Origin: Dysgonomonas sp. PF1-14 | Lineage (GTDB): Bacteria > Bacteroidota > Bacteroidia > Bacteroidales > Dysgonomonadaceae | DNA: 64,000 nucleotides | Assembly (NCBI RefSeq): GCF_029892965.1 | Contig: NZ_JARXWN010000014.1 | Location: forward strand, 52,370-116,369 | Direction of reading: 5' to 3' | Part shown: positions 53,404 to 61,592 of the stretch, in pieces | Numbering within the stretch: position 1 is the stretch's first letter | Layout: each line of letters starts with the position of its first letter | Position numbers and translations under genes: made by a program | Notes under the pieces: generated by a model | Database searches by the model: none | What the model saw: the letters and a program-made list of their open reading frames with translations, nothing else | Told to the model about the DNA's origin: nothing

Positions 53404-54684
53404 CTATTTTAAATGTTGCCCTTTGATTTTTCCATAAATGAGGTGTTTGGGACTTCCGACTATCTGCGAAGCATAAATACCTGTATGCCCTGAAAACAAG
53501 TAAGAAACGACACAGGCAATGCCAATATAAATACCACTTTCTGCCCCAAACAATTCTATTCCCATAAGTGTACAGGCAATAGGTGTATTTGTGGCTCCGG
53601 CAAACACGGCAACAAATCCCATTCCCGCCAATAATGCCATTGGCAAGGGTATTATACCGAATAATGCGCTGCCTAATGTTGCTCCGATAAAGAACAATGG
53701 GGTAACTTCCCCTCCTTTGAATCCTACGCCGATAGTAAATGTTGTGAAAAGAATTTTAGCAAGGAAGTCATACCAACCTTGCTGTATAGAAAAAGATTCG
53801 ACAATGGTAGGAATTCCAAGTCCAATATACTTTGTTGTGCCTAATCCCCAAACGGCAAGGGCTATTATTGCTCCACCTATAAACGGACGAAGCGGAGCAT
53901 ATTTTATTTTGTTTTTTGCCAGTTTACTCCAAAGGTGTACTGAACGGGAAAACAGCATTGCTGTAAGTCCAAACAAGATACCAACGGCTATTACAAGCAG
54001 TATATTTACTACATTCAGTTCGGGGACGAAAGGAATACTGTAATGTGTATGAGCCACTCCCCACAGGTGGCAAGTCAAATGAGCGAAAGCTGCTGCTAAA
54101 AAACTCGGTAATATAGCTTCGTATCTCATTCTTCCTACGATAATTACTTCCAATGCAAAGACCGCTCCGGCTAATGGTGTTCCAAATACCGACGCAAATC
54201 CCGCACTGATACCAACCATAACCATTATTTTATGGTCACGTTGTTTTAGTTTGAATACGCGGGAAAACTGGTCGGCTATCGCTCCCCCCATTTGTACGGC
54301 TGTCCCTTCACGACCTGCCGACCCGCCAAAGAGGTGTGTTATAACTGTTCCGATGTAGATAAGCGGAGCCATCTTAAACGGAATAATATCTTTTGGGGCG
54401 TGTATTTCTTCAATCAGGTAATTATTCCCTTTTACAACACTGCTTCCCCAATAATGATACATCAATCCGATAAGCAAACCCGCAATCGGTAACAGGGCAA
54501 TTATCCATAAATGCGATTCTCTGTAATTTGTTACTAAATCGAGTGATACAAGTAACAGGGCGGATGCCGAACCAATTAACGCCCCTGCTATGATTGTAAT
54601 TAAAAGCCATTTCAAAAGATAAAACAGTAGTGGAATTTGCTCCACTTTGACCATTAATCTTTTGTAAGAATTGATTTTGTGCAT
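53404..54684 (-). CDS. clcF: CLC-type fluoride/proton antiporter (CLC-F)
   Basis: 426 aa with about ten hydrophobic segments. The selectivity region reads KGNNYLIEEIHAP, the form I expect in CLC-F proteins, rather than the GSGIPE of chloride CLCs. HLFGGSAGREGTAVQMGGAIADQF contains the gating glutamate (GREGT), and GFKGGEVTPLFFIGATLGSALF is the third signature. Exports cytoplasmic fluoride in exchange for protons. It lies downstream of a riboswitch-controlled enolase and upstream of a DUF190-like gene, which agrees with fluoride resistance. Confidence 0.9.
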   Translation of the reverse strand: MHKINSYKRLMVKVEQIPLLFYLLKWLLITIIAGALIGSASALLLVSLDLVTNYRESHLWIIALLPIAGLLIGLMYHYWGSSVVKGNNYLIEEIHAPKDIIPFKMAPLIYIGTVITHLFGGSAGREGTAVQMGGAIADQFSRVFKLKQRDHKIMVMVGISAGFASVFGTPLAGAVFALEVIIVGRMRYEAILPSFLAAAFAHLTCHLWGVAHTHYSIPFVPELNVVNILLVIAVGILFGLTAMLFSRSVHLWSKLAKNKIKYAPLRPFIGGAIIALAVWGLGTTKYIGLGIPTIVESFSIQQGWYDFLAKILFTTFTIGVGFKGGEVTPLFFIGATLGSALFGIIPLPMALLAGMGFVAVFAGATNTPIACTLMGIELFGAESGIYIGIACVVSYLFSGHTGIYASQIVGSPKHLIYGKIKGQHLK

Positions 54685-54705
54685 AGATAGTTATTAAACA
54701 GAAAG

Positions 54706-54732
54706 AAAGGCGATTAGCTGATAATCGCCTTT
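54706..54732 (-). terminator. Hairpin between eno and clcF
   Basis: AAAGGCGATTA / TAATCGCCTTT, with a weak T/C tail on the minus strand. Possible partial terminator or stabiliser that sets different levels of enolase and antiporter. Confidence 0.55.
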
Positions 54733-54745
54733 CAATGTGAGATCC

Positions 54746-56026
54746 TTAATTGTTTTTGAATGTTTTTTTGCCCGCAAATAAAGAGTTCTTGCCTAACTCA
54801 TGTTCGATACGCATGAACTGGTTGAACTTCTCAATACGCTCACCACGACAACCGCTACCTGTCTTTATATGTCCGGCATTAAGCCCTACGGTCAGGTCTG
54901 CAATGAAAGTATCTACCGTTTCGCCACTACGGTGCGAGATAAATGTATTGTAGCCATTCTTATTAGCCAGTTCCATCGTTTCCAATGTTTCACTTACTGT
55001 TCCTATCTGATTCAACTTTATCAGTATCGAATTGGCAACACCTTTGTCGATGCCTTCCTGAAGAATGGTTTTGTTCGTGCAAAAGATATCATCGCCCACA
55101 AGTTCTATTTTGTTGCCAAGTGTTTTAGTAAGGTTTTGCCAGCCCGTCCAGTCGTTTTCTGCCAGTCCGTCCTCTAATAAGACTATCGGATACTGGCGTA
55201 CCCACGATTCCCATAGCTTTATCATATCATCGCTTGTGAGTAGCTTGCCTGTACTTTTAAACATTTTGTATTTGCCGTCATCCCACAATTCGCTTGTAGC
55301 AGGATCAAGGCAGATACTAATATCGTCGCCGGGCTTGTATCCTGCTTTTGTTATAGCTTCGAGGATAACTTCGACGGCTTCTTCATTCGATTTCAAATCG
55401 GGAGCAAAACCGCCTTCATCTCCCACACCTGTACTTAATCCTTTCTTGTTCAGTACAGATTTTAAAGAATGGAATACTTCCTCGCCCATACGGATAGCTT
55501 CACGGAATGAAGGGGCATTGTGTGGAGCTATCATGAATTCCTGAAAATCGACATTATTATCGGCGTGTTTACCCCCGTTTATTACATTCATACAGGGGAC
55601 AGGTAGCAAATAAGCGTTACTGCCACCTAAGTATTGATATAAAGGTGTTTGGGTGCTTAATGCTTTTACCCGTGCATACGCCATTGAAACGGCTAAAATG
55701 GCATTTGCTCCAAGTTTTGATTTATTGTTTGTGCCGTCCAAATCAATCATCAAATAATCCAATTCACGTTGAGAGTGAAAACTCTTTCCGACAATTTCAT
55801 TTGCGATAATTGAATTTACATTATCGACAGCTTTTAGTACGCCTTTGCCCCCATAACGTTTTTTGTCGCCATCACGCAATTCAGTTGCTTCTCTTTCGCC
55901 TGTGGATGCTCCACTGGGAACCATCGCACGAGCTTGTGTGCCATCTTCCAGTGTGATACTGGCTTCAACTGTGGGATTACCTCTTGAATCGAGAATTTCC
56001 AATGCTTCTACTTTTACAATTTTCAT
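54746..56026 (-). CDS. eno: Enolase, mobile-element copy under a fluoride riboswitch
   Basis: 426 aa, full length. Converts 2-phosphoglycerate to phosphoenolpyruvate with Mg2+; the enzyme classically inhibited by fluoride plus phosphate. Key regions are present: [27 protein letters not shown] [53 protein letters not shown]. Two changes stand out: [10 protein letters not shown] (Val371 where Glu is usual) and [11 protein letters not shown] (Gly395 where Ser/Thr of R(S/T)xR binds substrate phosphate). First gene of the operon eno-clcF-DUF190. Probably a fluoride-tolerant replacement enzyme; the chromosomal copy should lie elsewhere. Confidence 0.92.
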   Translation of the reverse strand: MKIVKVEALEILDSRGNPTVEASITLEDGTQARAMVPSGASTGEREATELRDGDKKRYGGKGVLKAVDNVNSIIANEIVGKSFHSQRELDYLMIDLDGTNNKSKLGANAILAVSMAYARVKALSTQTPLYQYLGGSNAYLLPVPCMNVINGGKHADNNVDFQEFMIAPHNAPSFREAIRMGEEVFHSLKSVLNKKGLSTGVGDEGGFAPDLKSNEEAVEVILEAITKAGYKPGDDISICLDPATSELWDDGKYKMFKSTGKLLTSDDMIKLWESWVRQYPIVLLEDGLAENDWTGWQNLTKTLGNKIELVGDDIFCTNKTILQEGIDKGVANSILIKLNQIGTVSETLETMELANKNGYNTFISHRSGETVDTFIADLTVGLNAGHIKTGSGCRGERIEKFNQFMRIEHELGKNSLFAGKKTFKNN

Positions 56027-56149
56027 AACATTAATTCTTTATATGTGAATACTTATTGAACATAAACAGATTTAGCCCATACAGAAACTGCATGAGCGAT
56101 GATGTATATCTATCCTTAGGGAAAATATTTGCTGATAGTAGATATATAA

Positions 56150-56195
56150 ATATAAAAATCCTGCTCATAACCATTGTTGATTAAGTTAAGCAGGA
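56150..56195 (-). terminator. Riboswitch-controlled terminator (expression platform)
   Basis: TCCTGCT (56195-56189) pairs with AGCAGGA (56165-56159), with inner TAAC/GTTA, then TTTTTATA. Its 5' arm shares bases with the aptamer pseudoknot strand GTTCC (56197-56193), so ligand binding would exclude the terminator: an ON switch. Confidence 0.85.
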
Positions 56196-56246
56196 ACTAT
56201 CAGCTACTTTATTAGCGGTTTATAACAGGGGAGTTCCATCCCCTTT
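56188..56246 (-). promoter_or_regulatory. Fluoride riboswitch (crcB motif)
   Basis: GGGG-ATGGAACT-CCCC (P1 with eight-base loop, 56243-56228), then ATAAACCGCTA and TAGCTGAT (stem GCTA/TAGC), then GTTCCTGCT. Loop GGAAC (56237-56233) pairs with GTTCC (56197-56193), the fluoride-aptamer pseudoknot. The arrangement GGNGATGG...AACCGC...GCTGAT...CCT is that of the crcB motif. It controls eno, clcF and the DUF190-like gene. Alternative classes fit worse. Confidence 0.93.
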
Positions 56247-56260
56247 GTTGAATAACGGTA

Positions 56261-56268
56261 CAAAGATA
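56261..56268 (-). promoter_or_regulatory. -7 promoter element of the fluoride operon
   Basis: TATCTTTG on the minus strand matches TAnnTTTG. Transcription would start near 56254, about 8 nt before the aptamer, which fits a riboswitch leader. No clear -33 box. Confidence 0.6.
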
Positions 56269-56331
56269 AGTAAAAGTTATCAATATATTTAAGGTTGAAT
56301 AATATATTTATATTTGAAGTGCTAAGAGATA

Positions 56332-56862
56332 TTATCTTATTATTTGGTATTTGACTATCATAACTCCTAAATTGTAGATTTTATTTTCCGTAAGTTCCCA
56401 TTGTGATTCTTTGGACTGTTCCGGAAATAACGGAACTCCTTTACCGAGAATAACAGGAATGTAAGTTATATACATTTCATCAATCAAGTTCGAAGTAAGA
56501 AGTTTTGAAGTCAATTCACCACCACCTACCAATAATATATCTTTACCTTCTTGATTACGAAGTTCGGAAATTCTTTCAATAGTGTTTTCTGTTATGAATT
56601 TTATATTTTCTTTTTCACCCCAATTATGGTGCGAAACAACATAAGTCATTTGGCGTGAATACGGCCAAATTATATCCATATTCAGAAACTCACGGTAAGT
56701 ACGTCCACCCATAATAACAATATCAGTTGAAGCTAATAGTTTCTTGAAACCGTAATCTGTCTTTTCTGGATTTGGAAATTCAATAAGCCACTCCAAGCTA
56801 CCGTCCGGCTCGGCAATACGTTGGTCAAGCGATGCAGCAATGTAGAGAATAATTTTTTTCAT
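56332..56862 (-). CDS. Dihydrofolate reductase-like (RibD C-terminal domain) protein
   Basis: 176 aa. KKIILYIAASLDQRIAEPDGSLEWLIEF (N-terminal strand and Asp-rich loop), TDIVIMGGRTYREFLNMDIIWPYS, then GKDILLVGGGELTSKLLTSNLIDEMYITYIPVILGKGVPLF, the signature of the RibD_C/DHFR-like family. Uses NADPH; the substrate is unknown. It is probably a reductase of folate or pyrimidine-like compounds; resistance to antifolates is conceivable but not shown. The gene has a long, foldback-containing upstream region (56863-57100). A+T-rich, likely a late cargo. Confidence 0.85.
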   Translation of the reverse strand: MKKIILYIAASLDQRIAEPDGSLEWLIEFPNPEKTDYGFKKLLASTDIVIMGGRTYREFLNMDIIWPYSRQMTYVVSHHNWGEKENIKFITENTIERISELRNQEGKDILLVGGGELTSKLLTSNLIDEMYITYIPVILGKGVPLFPEQSKESQWELTENKIYNLGVMIVKYQIIR

Positions 56863-56876
56863 GTTGCTAATATTTA

Positions 56877-57083
56877 CGTGTTATTAACTTCTTTCCAGTT
56901 CGCAGATAACACGCAAAAAAGCGTGGAACTTACACAATTCCAATGTAGAGGTACTGGTATACCCTTGAAAGAAACAGGCAAGCCCACGCCATACTTTCGT
57001 ATAGCATGAACATTGCGCTATCAGTCTCTTTCAAATGAAAATTACCAGTTTTCTACATTGAGACGTTCAGCGAACGCTATGTT
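56877..57083. repeat. Long imperfect foldback upstream of the DHFR-like gene
   Basis: CAATGTAGAggtACTGGTA at 56940-56958 pairs with TACCAGTtttCTACATTG at 57042-57060; inside, TTGAAAGA pairs with TCTTTCAA; the tip is ATACtttcGTAT. An outer CGTGTTAT/ATAACACG repeat lies at 56877-56913. About 120 nt of imperfect hairpin in all, similar in size to a large attC but without clear GTTRRRY/RYYYAAC cores. A regulatory structure or recombination site. Confidence 0.55.
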
Positions 57084-57177
57084 ATATCTAAACGGACAAA
57101 TCCGTCAAAATTCTATTTATCTGCCGCAAAGATAGCGAATATGTTTAAGGTAATAAAACTTAGGACAAGTCAATCTT

Positions 57178-57228
57178 TAGTGCAAGGTGCAAGTATCTAT
57201 ATAATAGATAGACTTGCACCTTGCACTA
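57178..57228. repeat. Perfect palindrome with 17-bp arms near the element right end
   Basis: TAGTGCAAGGTGCAAGT (57178-57194) and its exact reverse complement (57212-57228), with an inner ATCTAT/ATAGAT. Strong bidirectional hairpin. Possible insulating terminator or protein site near attR. Confidence 0.75.
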
Positions 57229-57352
57229 ATCCTAAATGATTCTTATTCAGAATAGTTGTATATTAAAAAATAGTTGTATCTTTGAACCCAAGAGATAGGC
57301 AGACAAATAGCAGCCAAGAGCGGTCATAAAAGGGAATCAACAACCTTTTGCT

Positions 57353-57365
57353 AATTCGTAACCTA
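57353..57365 (+). repeat. Arm-type repeat AATTCGTAACCTA near attR
   Basis: Identical to the repeats at 5661-5673 and (inverted) 5691-5703. About 50 bp from the attR core. Probably bound by integrase. Confidence 0.55.
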
Positions 57366-57415
57366 TGACCTCTTATCCTTATGTAAATAATTGATTTGCA
57401 AGACATACCGAGAAA

Positions 57416-57441
57416 GGTTCATGTACCTCTCTCTCCGCTGA
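57416..57441 (+). other. attR: attR core of the conjugative element / attL-like site of the second element
   Basis: GGTTC-ATGTA-CCTCTCTCTCCGCTGA, identical to attL except for the five-base spacer. It begins in element sequence and continues into the left end of a second, related element, so it marks both junctions. Confidence 0.85.
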
Positions 57442-57474
57442 GAAGCAAAGACTTCTAACAGACAAAAGGAGATA

Positions 57475-57513
57475 AGTCCTGTAAAATCAAGGTTTTACAG
57501 GACTTTTTCTTTT
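57475..57513 (+). terminator. Terminator at the second element left end
   Basis: AGTCCTGTAAAA-tcaagg-TTTTACAGGACT then TTTTTCTTTT. Counterpart of 5565-5598. Confidence 0.9.
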
Positions 57514-57723
57514 ATAACTAAGTCACCTGAAAGACCCGAAAAGGACAAAAATAGACACCGTCGGGTTACTAAAAGGTTACTCAAAATCAGGCCGAAAAAA
57601 TAGTAACCAATTTCCGCATAAGTCCTTGAACTGTCGCATATTGTCCGCGACTCAACAGCTTGTAATTTTATTATTTACCCTACCTTTGTCTCGATGAGAT
57701 TTAGGTGCAAAAAATTAAAAATT

Positions 57724-58749
57724 ATGAGTAGTTCATTTAAGATTCTTTTCTACATCAAGAAAAATCAAGTAAACAAGAATGGAAAATGCACCATTATGGT
57801 ACGCCTTTCCATTAACGGAACAAGGACACAATTTAGTTCTAAACTGGAAATTGAGCCTGAATTATGGGACACAAATGCCGGAAGAGGAAAAGGAAAATCA
57901 ACGACTATACTAAGGTTAAATCAACTGTTGAATGATATCCGAACTTCCCTCACAACCACTTATTATGATGTCGAAAAAAAAGAGCATGTTACCGGAGAGA
58001 AGATCCGTAATATTTTTCTTGGCTACACTACCGAACAGCAAACCTTACTGACCGTTTTTGCCGAACACAATGTAGAAGTAAAAAAGATGGTTGGCATAGG
58101 TAAGACCAAAGCTACTTTGGAAAAATACGAACGGACATACAACCGATTGAAAGATTATCTGGAAACTCGTCATCGGGTTTCTGATATTAGTCTCAGGGAA
58201 ATCAATCATAGTTTCATTACAGGCTTTGAAACGTATCTTCGGGTTGATTGTAGATGCAACGAAAACACGACGGCGAAATTTATGCAGTTCTTTAAACGAA
58301 TTGTAATTATAGCCCGAAACAATGGATGGATTGTTGGCGATCCGTTTGCAAACTATAAAATTCGGATAAAGAGAGTTGATCGCGGTTATCTGACAGAAGA
58401 TGAACTTCACGAAATCATAAAGAAGAATATGACTTCCGAAAGACTTGAACATGTACGGGATATCTTTATTTTTAGCTGCTACACTGGACTTGCTTATATA
58501 GATGTAAAGAATCTCAAAGAAGAAAATATCCGTAAATCGTTTGATGGCTCTCTATGGATTATGACTAAACGGCAAAAGACAAGTACAACAGTTAATGTAC
58601 CTCTCTTGAAAATTCCATCAATGATATTGAAAAAGTATAGAGGCAAACTAAAGAACGGACAATTACTCCCAGTTTTGAGTAACCAAAAGACAAATTCTTA
58701 CCTGAAAGAAACAGCAGCCGTTTTTGAGAGGGAAAGCAAAAGGGTGTAA
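57724..58749 (+). pseudogene. int: Truncated tyrosine integrase of the second element
   Basis: 341 codons from ATG 57724 (MSSSFKILFYIKKNQVNKNG). Parallel to int throughout, with FKRIVIIARNNGW, DPFANYKIRIKRVDRGYL and the GLAYIDVKNL region. It stops after SYLKETAAVFERESKRV, where int continues with HLARHTF and the tyrosine. The R-H-R-H-Y catalytic block is missing, so it cannot act as a recombinase. Likely cut by arrival of the third element or by deletion. Confidence 0.85.
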
Positions 58750-58905
58750 TGAGAATGTAATCAGCGTGTTATAGATATGATTCTTTTTGAAATATTGGGA
58801 ATAAAAGCATAAAAAAGCAAAGTTGGCGGTGATTTCAGTTACCAGATCGTTACCTGAATATCTTTTTGCAATTCTTTGTACAGTGCTATTGTTCAGTAGT
58901 TTGCG

Positions 58906-58913
58906 TAAATTTG
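58906..58913 (+). promoter_or_regulatory. -7 element of the third integrase gene
   Basis: TAAATTTG matches TAnnTTTG, 56 bp upstream of the integrase ATG. Repeats GTTACC at about 58840 and 58855 nearby recall the arm sites of the other elements. Confidence 0.45.
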
Positions 58914-58968
58914 CATAGTACAGGATAACTCTAAGTAAACTAAATTTGTAACCATTAAAATTAGAGTT

Positions 58969-60213
58969 ATGGCAAGAAGTACATTTAAGGTTTTGTTTTA
59001 CCTGAAAAGAAACAATCTGAAACCGGACGGTAAAGCTCCCATCATGGGAAGGATCACCGTAAATAGTTCAATTTCCCAATTTAGCTGTAAGCTAAATATC
59101 AAACCCGACCTTTGGGATACGGGGGCAAATAAAGCGTCAGGCAAAAGCCTCGAAGCACAGAAGATAAATCAGAAACTGGATAACATCCGTACACAAATCG
59201 GCAAACAGTATCAAAGTATTTGCGACAGGGATAATTTTGTGACTGCCGAAAAAGTCAAGAATGGCTATCTTGGTTTTGGAGAAGAATACCGTACCCTATT
59301 ATCTGTCGCTGACGAGTTTTATGAGCAACTCCTGATTAATCGCAAGCGTGTTGAAATGTTCCTTAAGGACAGGTATAAACTATCTGATATACCTATCAAA
59401 GAGATAGAGCCCCAGTTCATTCAAGATTATTACCTCTATCTGCTTGAGGAAAGGAAGCTGGCAGGAAGTACGCTCCTAACTTCCATTACTAAACTAAAAC
59501 AGATTATGCTGATAGCCCAACGTAAAGGCTATGTACATATCAATCCTTTTGCGGGATTCCGTTTCAAAGCACAAACTCGGGATAGAGGCTATTTGACTGA
59601 AGATGAATTGCAACGGTTTATGACGGTGGAACTCCGGCGGTACAAGCAACGGCAGATACGGGATATTTTCGTCTTTCAAGCGTTTACAGGTCTTGCCTAT
59701 GTAGATGTCAAGAAACTTACCTTTGATGATATCCAAAAGTCATTTGATGGCGAAATGTGGTTAATTGCCAAGCGAAAGAAAACAGGGACAACATTTTATG
59801 TAAAATTGTTACCTGTAGCCAAACAACTTATCGAACAATACCGTCTTGTGGCGAAGAATAAGTTTATTTTCCCCGTTCCGAGTAATGCGGAAAATATGAA
59901 TCGCACACTAAGGCGCATTGGAAAACAAGCCGGAATCACGAAGTGGATTTCGTCACATATGGCCCGCCATACCATGGCTACCACAGTTTGTCTGTCGCAA
60001 GGAGTTCCTATTGAGACGGTTAGCCAAATGCTAGGGCATTCAAATATTCATACGACCCAAATATACGCTAAAATCACGAATGAGAAGATCAGCCGGGATA
60101 TGGCTGCCCTGACAGATAAGATTGGGGGCAAGTATCAGGTTGAGACAAACAGACCTCAATCAGATTTCAGAAATATAGGAAAAGTAGGAAAAAGAAAAAC
60201 AGCTATGCTATGA
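58969..60213 (+). CDS. int: Tyrosine recombinase/integrase of the third element
   Basis: 414 aa. FKVLFYLKRNNLKPDGKAPIMGRITVN start, FKAQTRDRGYLTEDELQRF, AFTGLAYVDVKKLTF (alanine at the Arg I position), SSHMARHTMATTVCLSQGVPIETVSQMLGHSNIHTTQIYAKI with the catalytic H, R, H and Y. Same family as int but clearly distinct in sequence. It overlaps the next gene by 4 bp. Confidence 0.93.
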   Translation: MARSTFKVLFYLKRNNLKPDGKAPIMGRITVNSSISQFSCKLNIKPDLWDTGANKASGKSLEAQKINQKLDNIRTQIGKQYQSICDRDNFVTAEKVKNGYLGFGEEYRTLLSVADEFYEQLLINRKRVEMFLKDRYKLSDIPIKEIEPQFIQDYYLYLLEERKLAGSTLLTSITKLKQIMLIAQRKGYVHINPFAGFRFKAQTRDRGYLTEDELQRFMTVELRRYKQRQIRDIFVFQAFTGLAYVDVKKLTFDDIQKSFDGEMWLIAKRKKTGTTFYVKLLPVAKQLIEQYRLVAKNKFIFPVPSNAENMNRTLRRIGKQAGITKWISSHMARHTMATTVCLSQGVPIETVSQMLGHSNIHTTQIYAKITNEKISRDMAALTDKIGGKYQVETNRPQSDFRNIGKVGKRKTAML

Positions 60214-60581
60214 AACAAGAAGAAATAACCGTTGGAGGCTTAATAAAACTTATTGAATCCGGTGAAGGAAAAGAAATCCGTCTAAAAGATTGGCAGATAG
60301 CCCGGTTGTTTGGAGTTTATGAACAGACAGTCCGGGCAAATATCAAGTCGATTATTCAGACCGGGGTTGTAAAGCCATCTATTTGCGGTGAAGTCAGACA
60401 AGTAGGGAAAACACTTTTGCCCGAAGTCTTTGATTTGGAAATGATTATAGCGTTATCATTCCGGCTAACTTCCTCTGATGCAGCGAAGCTTAGGGAATGG
60501 ATAATAGAAAAGGTTATCCATAGAACGGATAACAGGTTTATGATGCTGGGGAGAATAAATAATCCCCAAATACTCAATTAA
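60210..60581 (+). CDS. RhuM-like/HTH small protein
   Basis: 123 aa, ATG overlapping the integrase stop (ATGA). LKDWQIARLFGVYEQTVRANIKSIIQTGVVKPS is HTH-like and LEMIIALSFRLTSSDAAKLREWIIEKV matches the conserved part of RhuM-like proteins. Probably a regulator coupled to the integrase, parallel to 7579-7998 in the first element. Confidence 0.65.
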   Translation: MKQEEITVGGLIKLIESGEGKEIRLKDWQIARLFGVYEQTVRANIKSIIQTGVVKPSICGEVRQVGKTLLPEVFDLEMIIALSFRLTSSDAAKLREWIIEKVIHRTDNRFMMLGRINNPQILN

Positions 60582-61003
60582 CGCCGGATCAGTCATTCTC
60601 GTTGCAGGGAGAAGTTGCTTCCCGGGTCGGAACAATCAAGTCCAAAGTCCTTTGGGTTGGAAACAAAAATCTCCAACCGCTATGCGGATAGTATTTTTGC
60701 TCCCAAGACTTGTCTGTTCCGCCCTCTACGGAAGCATTGAAACCTCCCAGCAACGAAAACGACCGACCCGACGATGACGCATATCATCAAAAAAACAAGC
60801 ATCCCCTATTTTATTTAGGAATGCTTGTTTTTATTTTCCAAATGTTGTGGTTAATACCACCGTCTTTAGACGCTTATACTTTGGTCGGCTTTAGCCGAAG
60901 CACAATCCACCTACTCTTTTAGTGGGTGGTGTGTTGAATTAATGCGAAAGCAACTTCAACTTCAACTCCCTCTCCTCAGAATCTGCATATACATATCTTT
61001 TCT
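60582..61003. other. Noncoding region with a terminator
   Basis: 420 bp without a credible gene. Contains the terminator AAACAAGCAT / ATGCTTGTTT (60793-60830, followed by TTATTTT) behind the integrase genes; the rest, G/C-richer near 60600-60780, has no feature I can name. Confidence 0.5.
60793..60838. terminator. Terminator behind the third integrase unit
   Basis: AAACAAGCAT...ATGCTTGTTT stem with inner CCT/AGG and T-rich ends on both strands. Confidence 0.85.
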
Positions 61004-61303
61004 TTAGAAAGGCAATTCCGGTGAACGGTAATTTTGATGTAGCACTTGTTCCAATTCATTTTCGGGATAAAGTATCTTGCCGCCTATTGTGGTATAACAT
61101 ATTATTCGGTTATCCCGCAGGTTCTGAAGCGTGCGGGGTGATATATGAAGATACTCCATGACTTCTTCCCCACTCAGATAACGTTTATCAGCAAACGATG
61201 GACGGTATTTGTTGCGAACATTTTGTACATCATCAAGAGTTTGCTCTATTTGCCCTTCGAGCTCCTTGAACTCTTCGGACTCAAAACCGATATATTTATC
61301 CAT
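61004..61303 (-). CDS. HTH DNA-binding protein
   Basis: 99 aa. IGFESEEFKELEGQIEQTLDDVQNVR, then YLSGEEVMEYLHISPRTLQNLRDNRIICYTTIGGKILYPENELEQVL, a MerR/excisionase-like HTH. Excisionase-like candidate of the third element; it follows a broken relative (61306-61587) by 2 bp. Confidence 0.82.
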   Translation of the reverse strand: MDKYIGFESEEFKELEGQIEQTLDDVQNVRNKYRPSFADKRYLSGEEVMEYLHISPRTLQNLRDNRIICYTTIGGKILYPENELEQVLHQNYRSPELPF

Positions 61304-61305
61304 AA

Positions 61306-61587
61306 TTACCTGTTATTTACGCCCTCTTGAAGCAGTTTATCAATATCCGACTGGTGAAAATATACTTTACCTCCTAACATGGAGAAAGGAATTTTACCAT
61401 TATTCCGCCATGTTTGCAATGTCCGCTTTGAGATACCTAATATCCGGCAGACATCAGCCGAATCTATTCAGCCGTCACGGGGATTAGGACAATACAACTC
61501 TTTCAACGCTCTCACTTCTGAGGTTAATCTGCTTATCTGTGACCTAAGCCTTTCCCATGCCATCAGGTCTATACATATTATTTCCAT
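61306..61587 (-). pseudogene. HTH protein gene interrupted by an in-frame TGA
   Basis: 94 codons, read by hand because the stop splits the frame: MEIICIDLMAWERLRSQISR... to DG, stop TGA at 61470-61468 (codon 40), then IDSADVCRILGISKRTLQTW and the rest to ...QEGVNNR and TAA. The intact relative at 51314 has Trp at the same place (EMWVDSYEVC), so the change is most simply TGG to TGA. Either a pseudogene, a sequencing error, or leaky readthrough. The downstream half lacks a good start. Confidence 0.8.
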
Positions 61588-61592
61588 AATTT

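Larger units (their letters stand above)
57442..58760 (+). mobile_element. Remnant left end of a second, tandem element of the same family
   Basis: After the att core, the same order as at 5531 onward is repeated: related terminator hairpin, GTAACC-type arms (57560-57605) and an integrase homologous to int, here lacking its catalytic end. The rest of the element is not present before the third integrase. Confidence 0.7.

Noticed and set aside
56941..57083. Integron attC site
   Set aside because: The foldback has the right size, but I find no good GTTRRRY and RYYYAAC core pair and no integron integrase nearby; kept only as an unexplained foldback.
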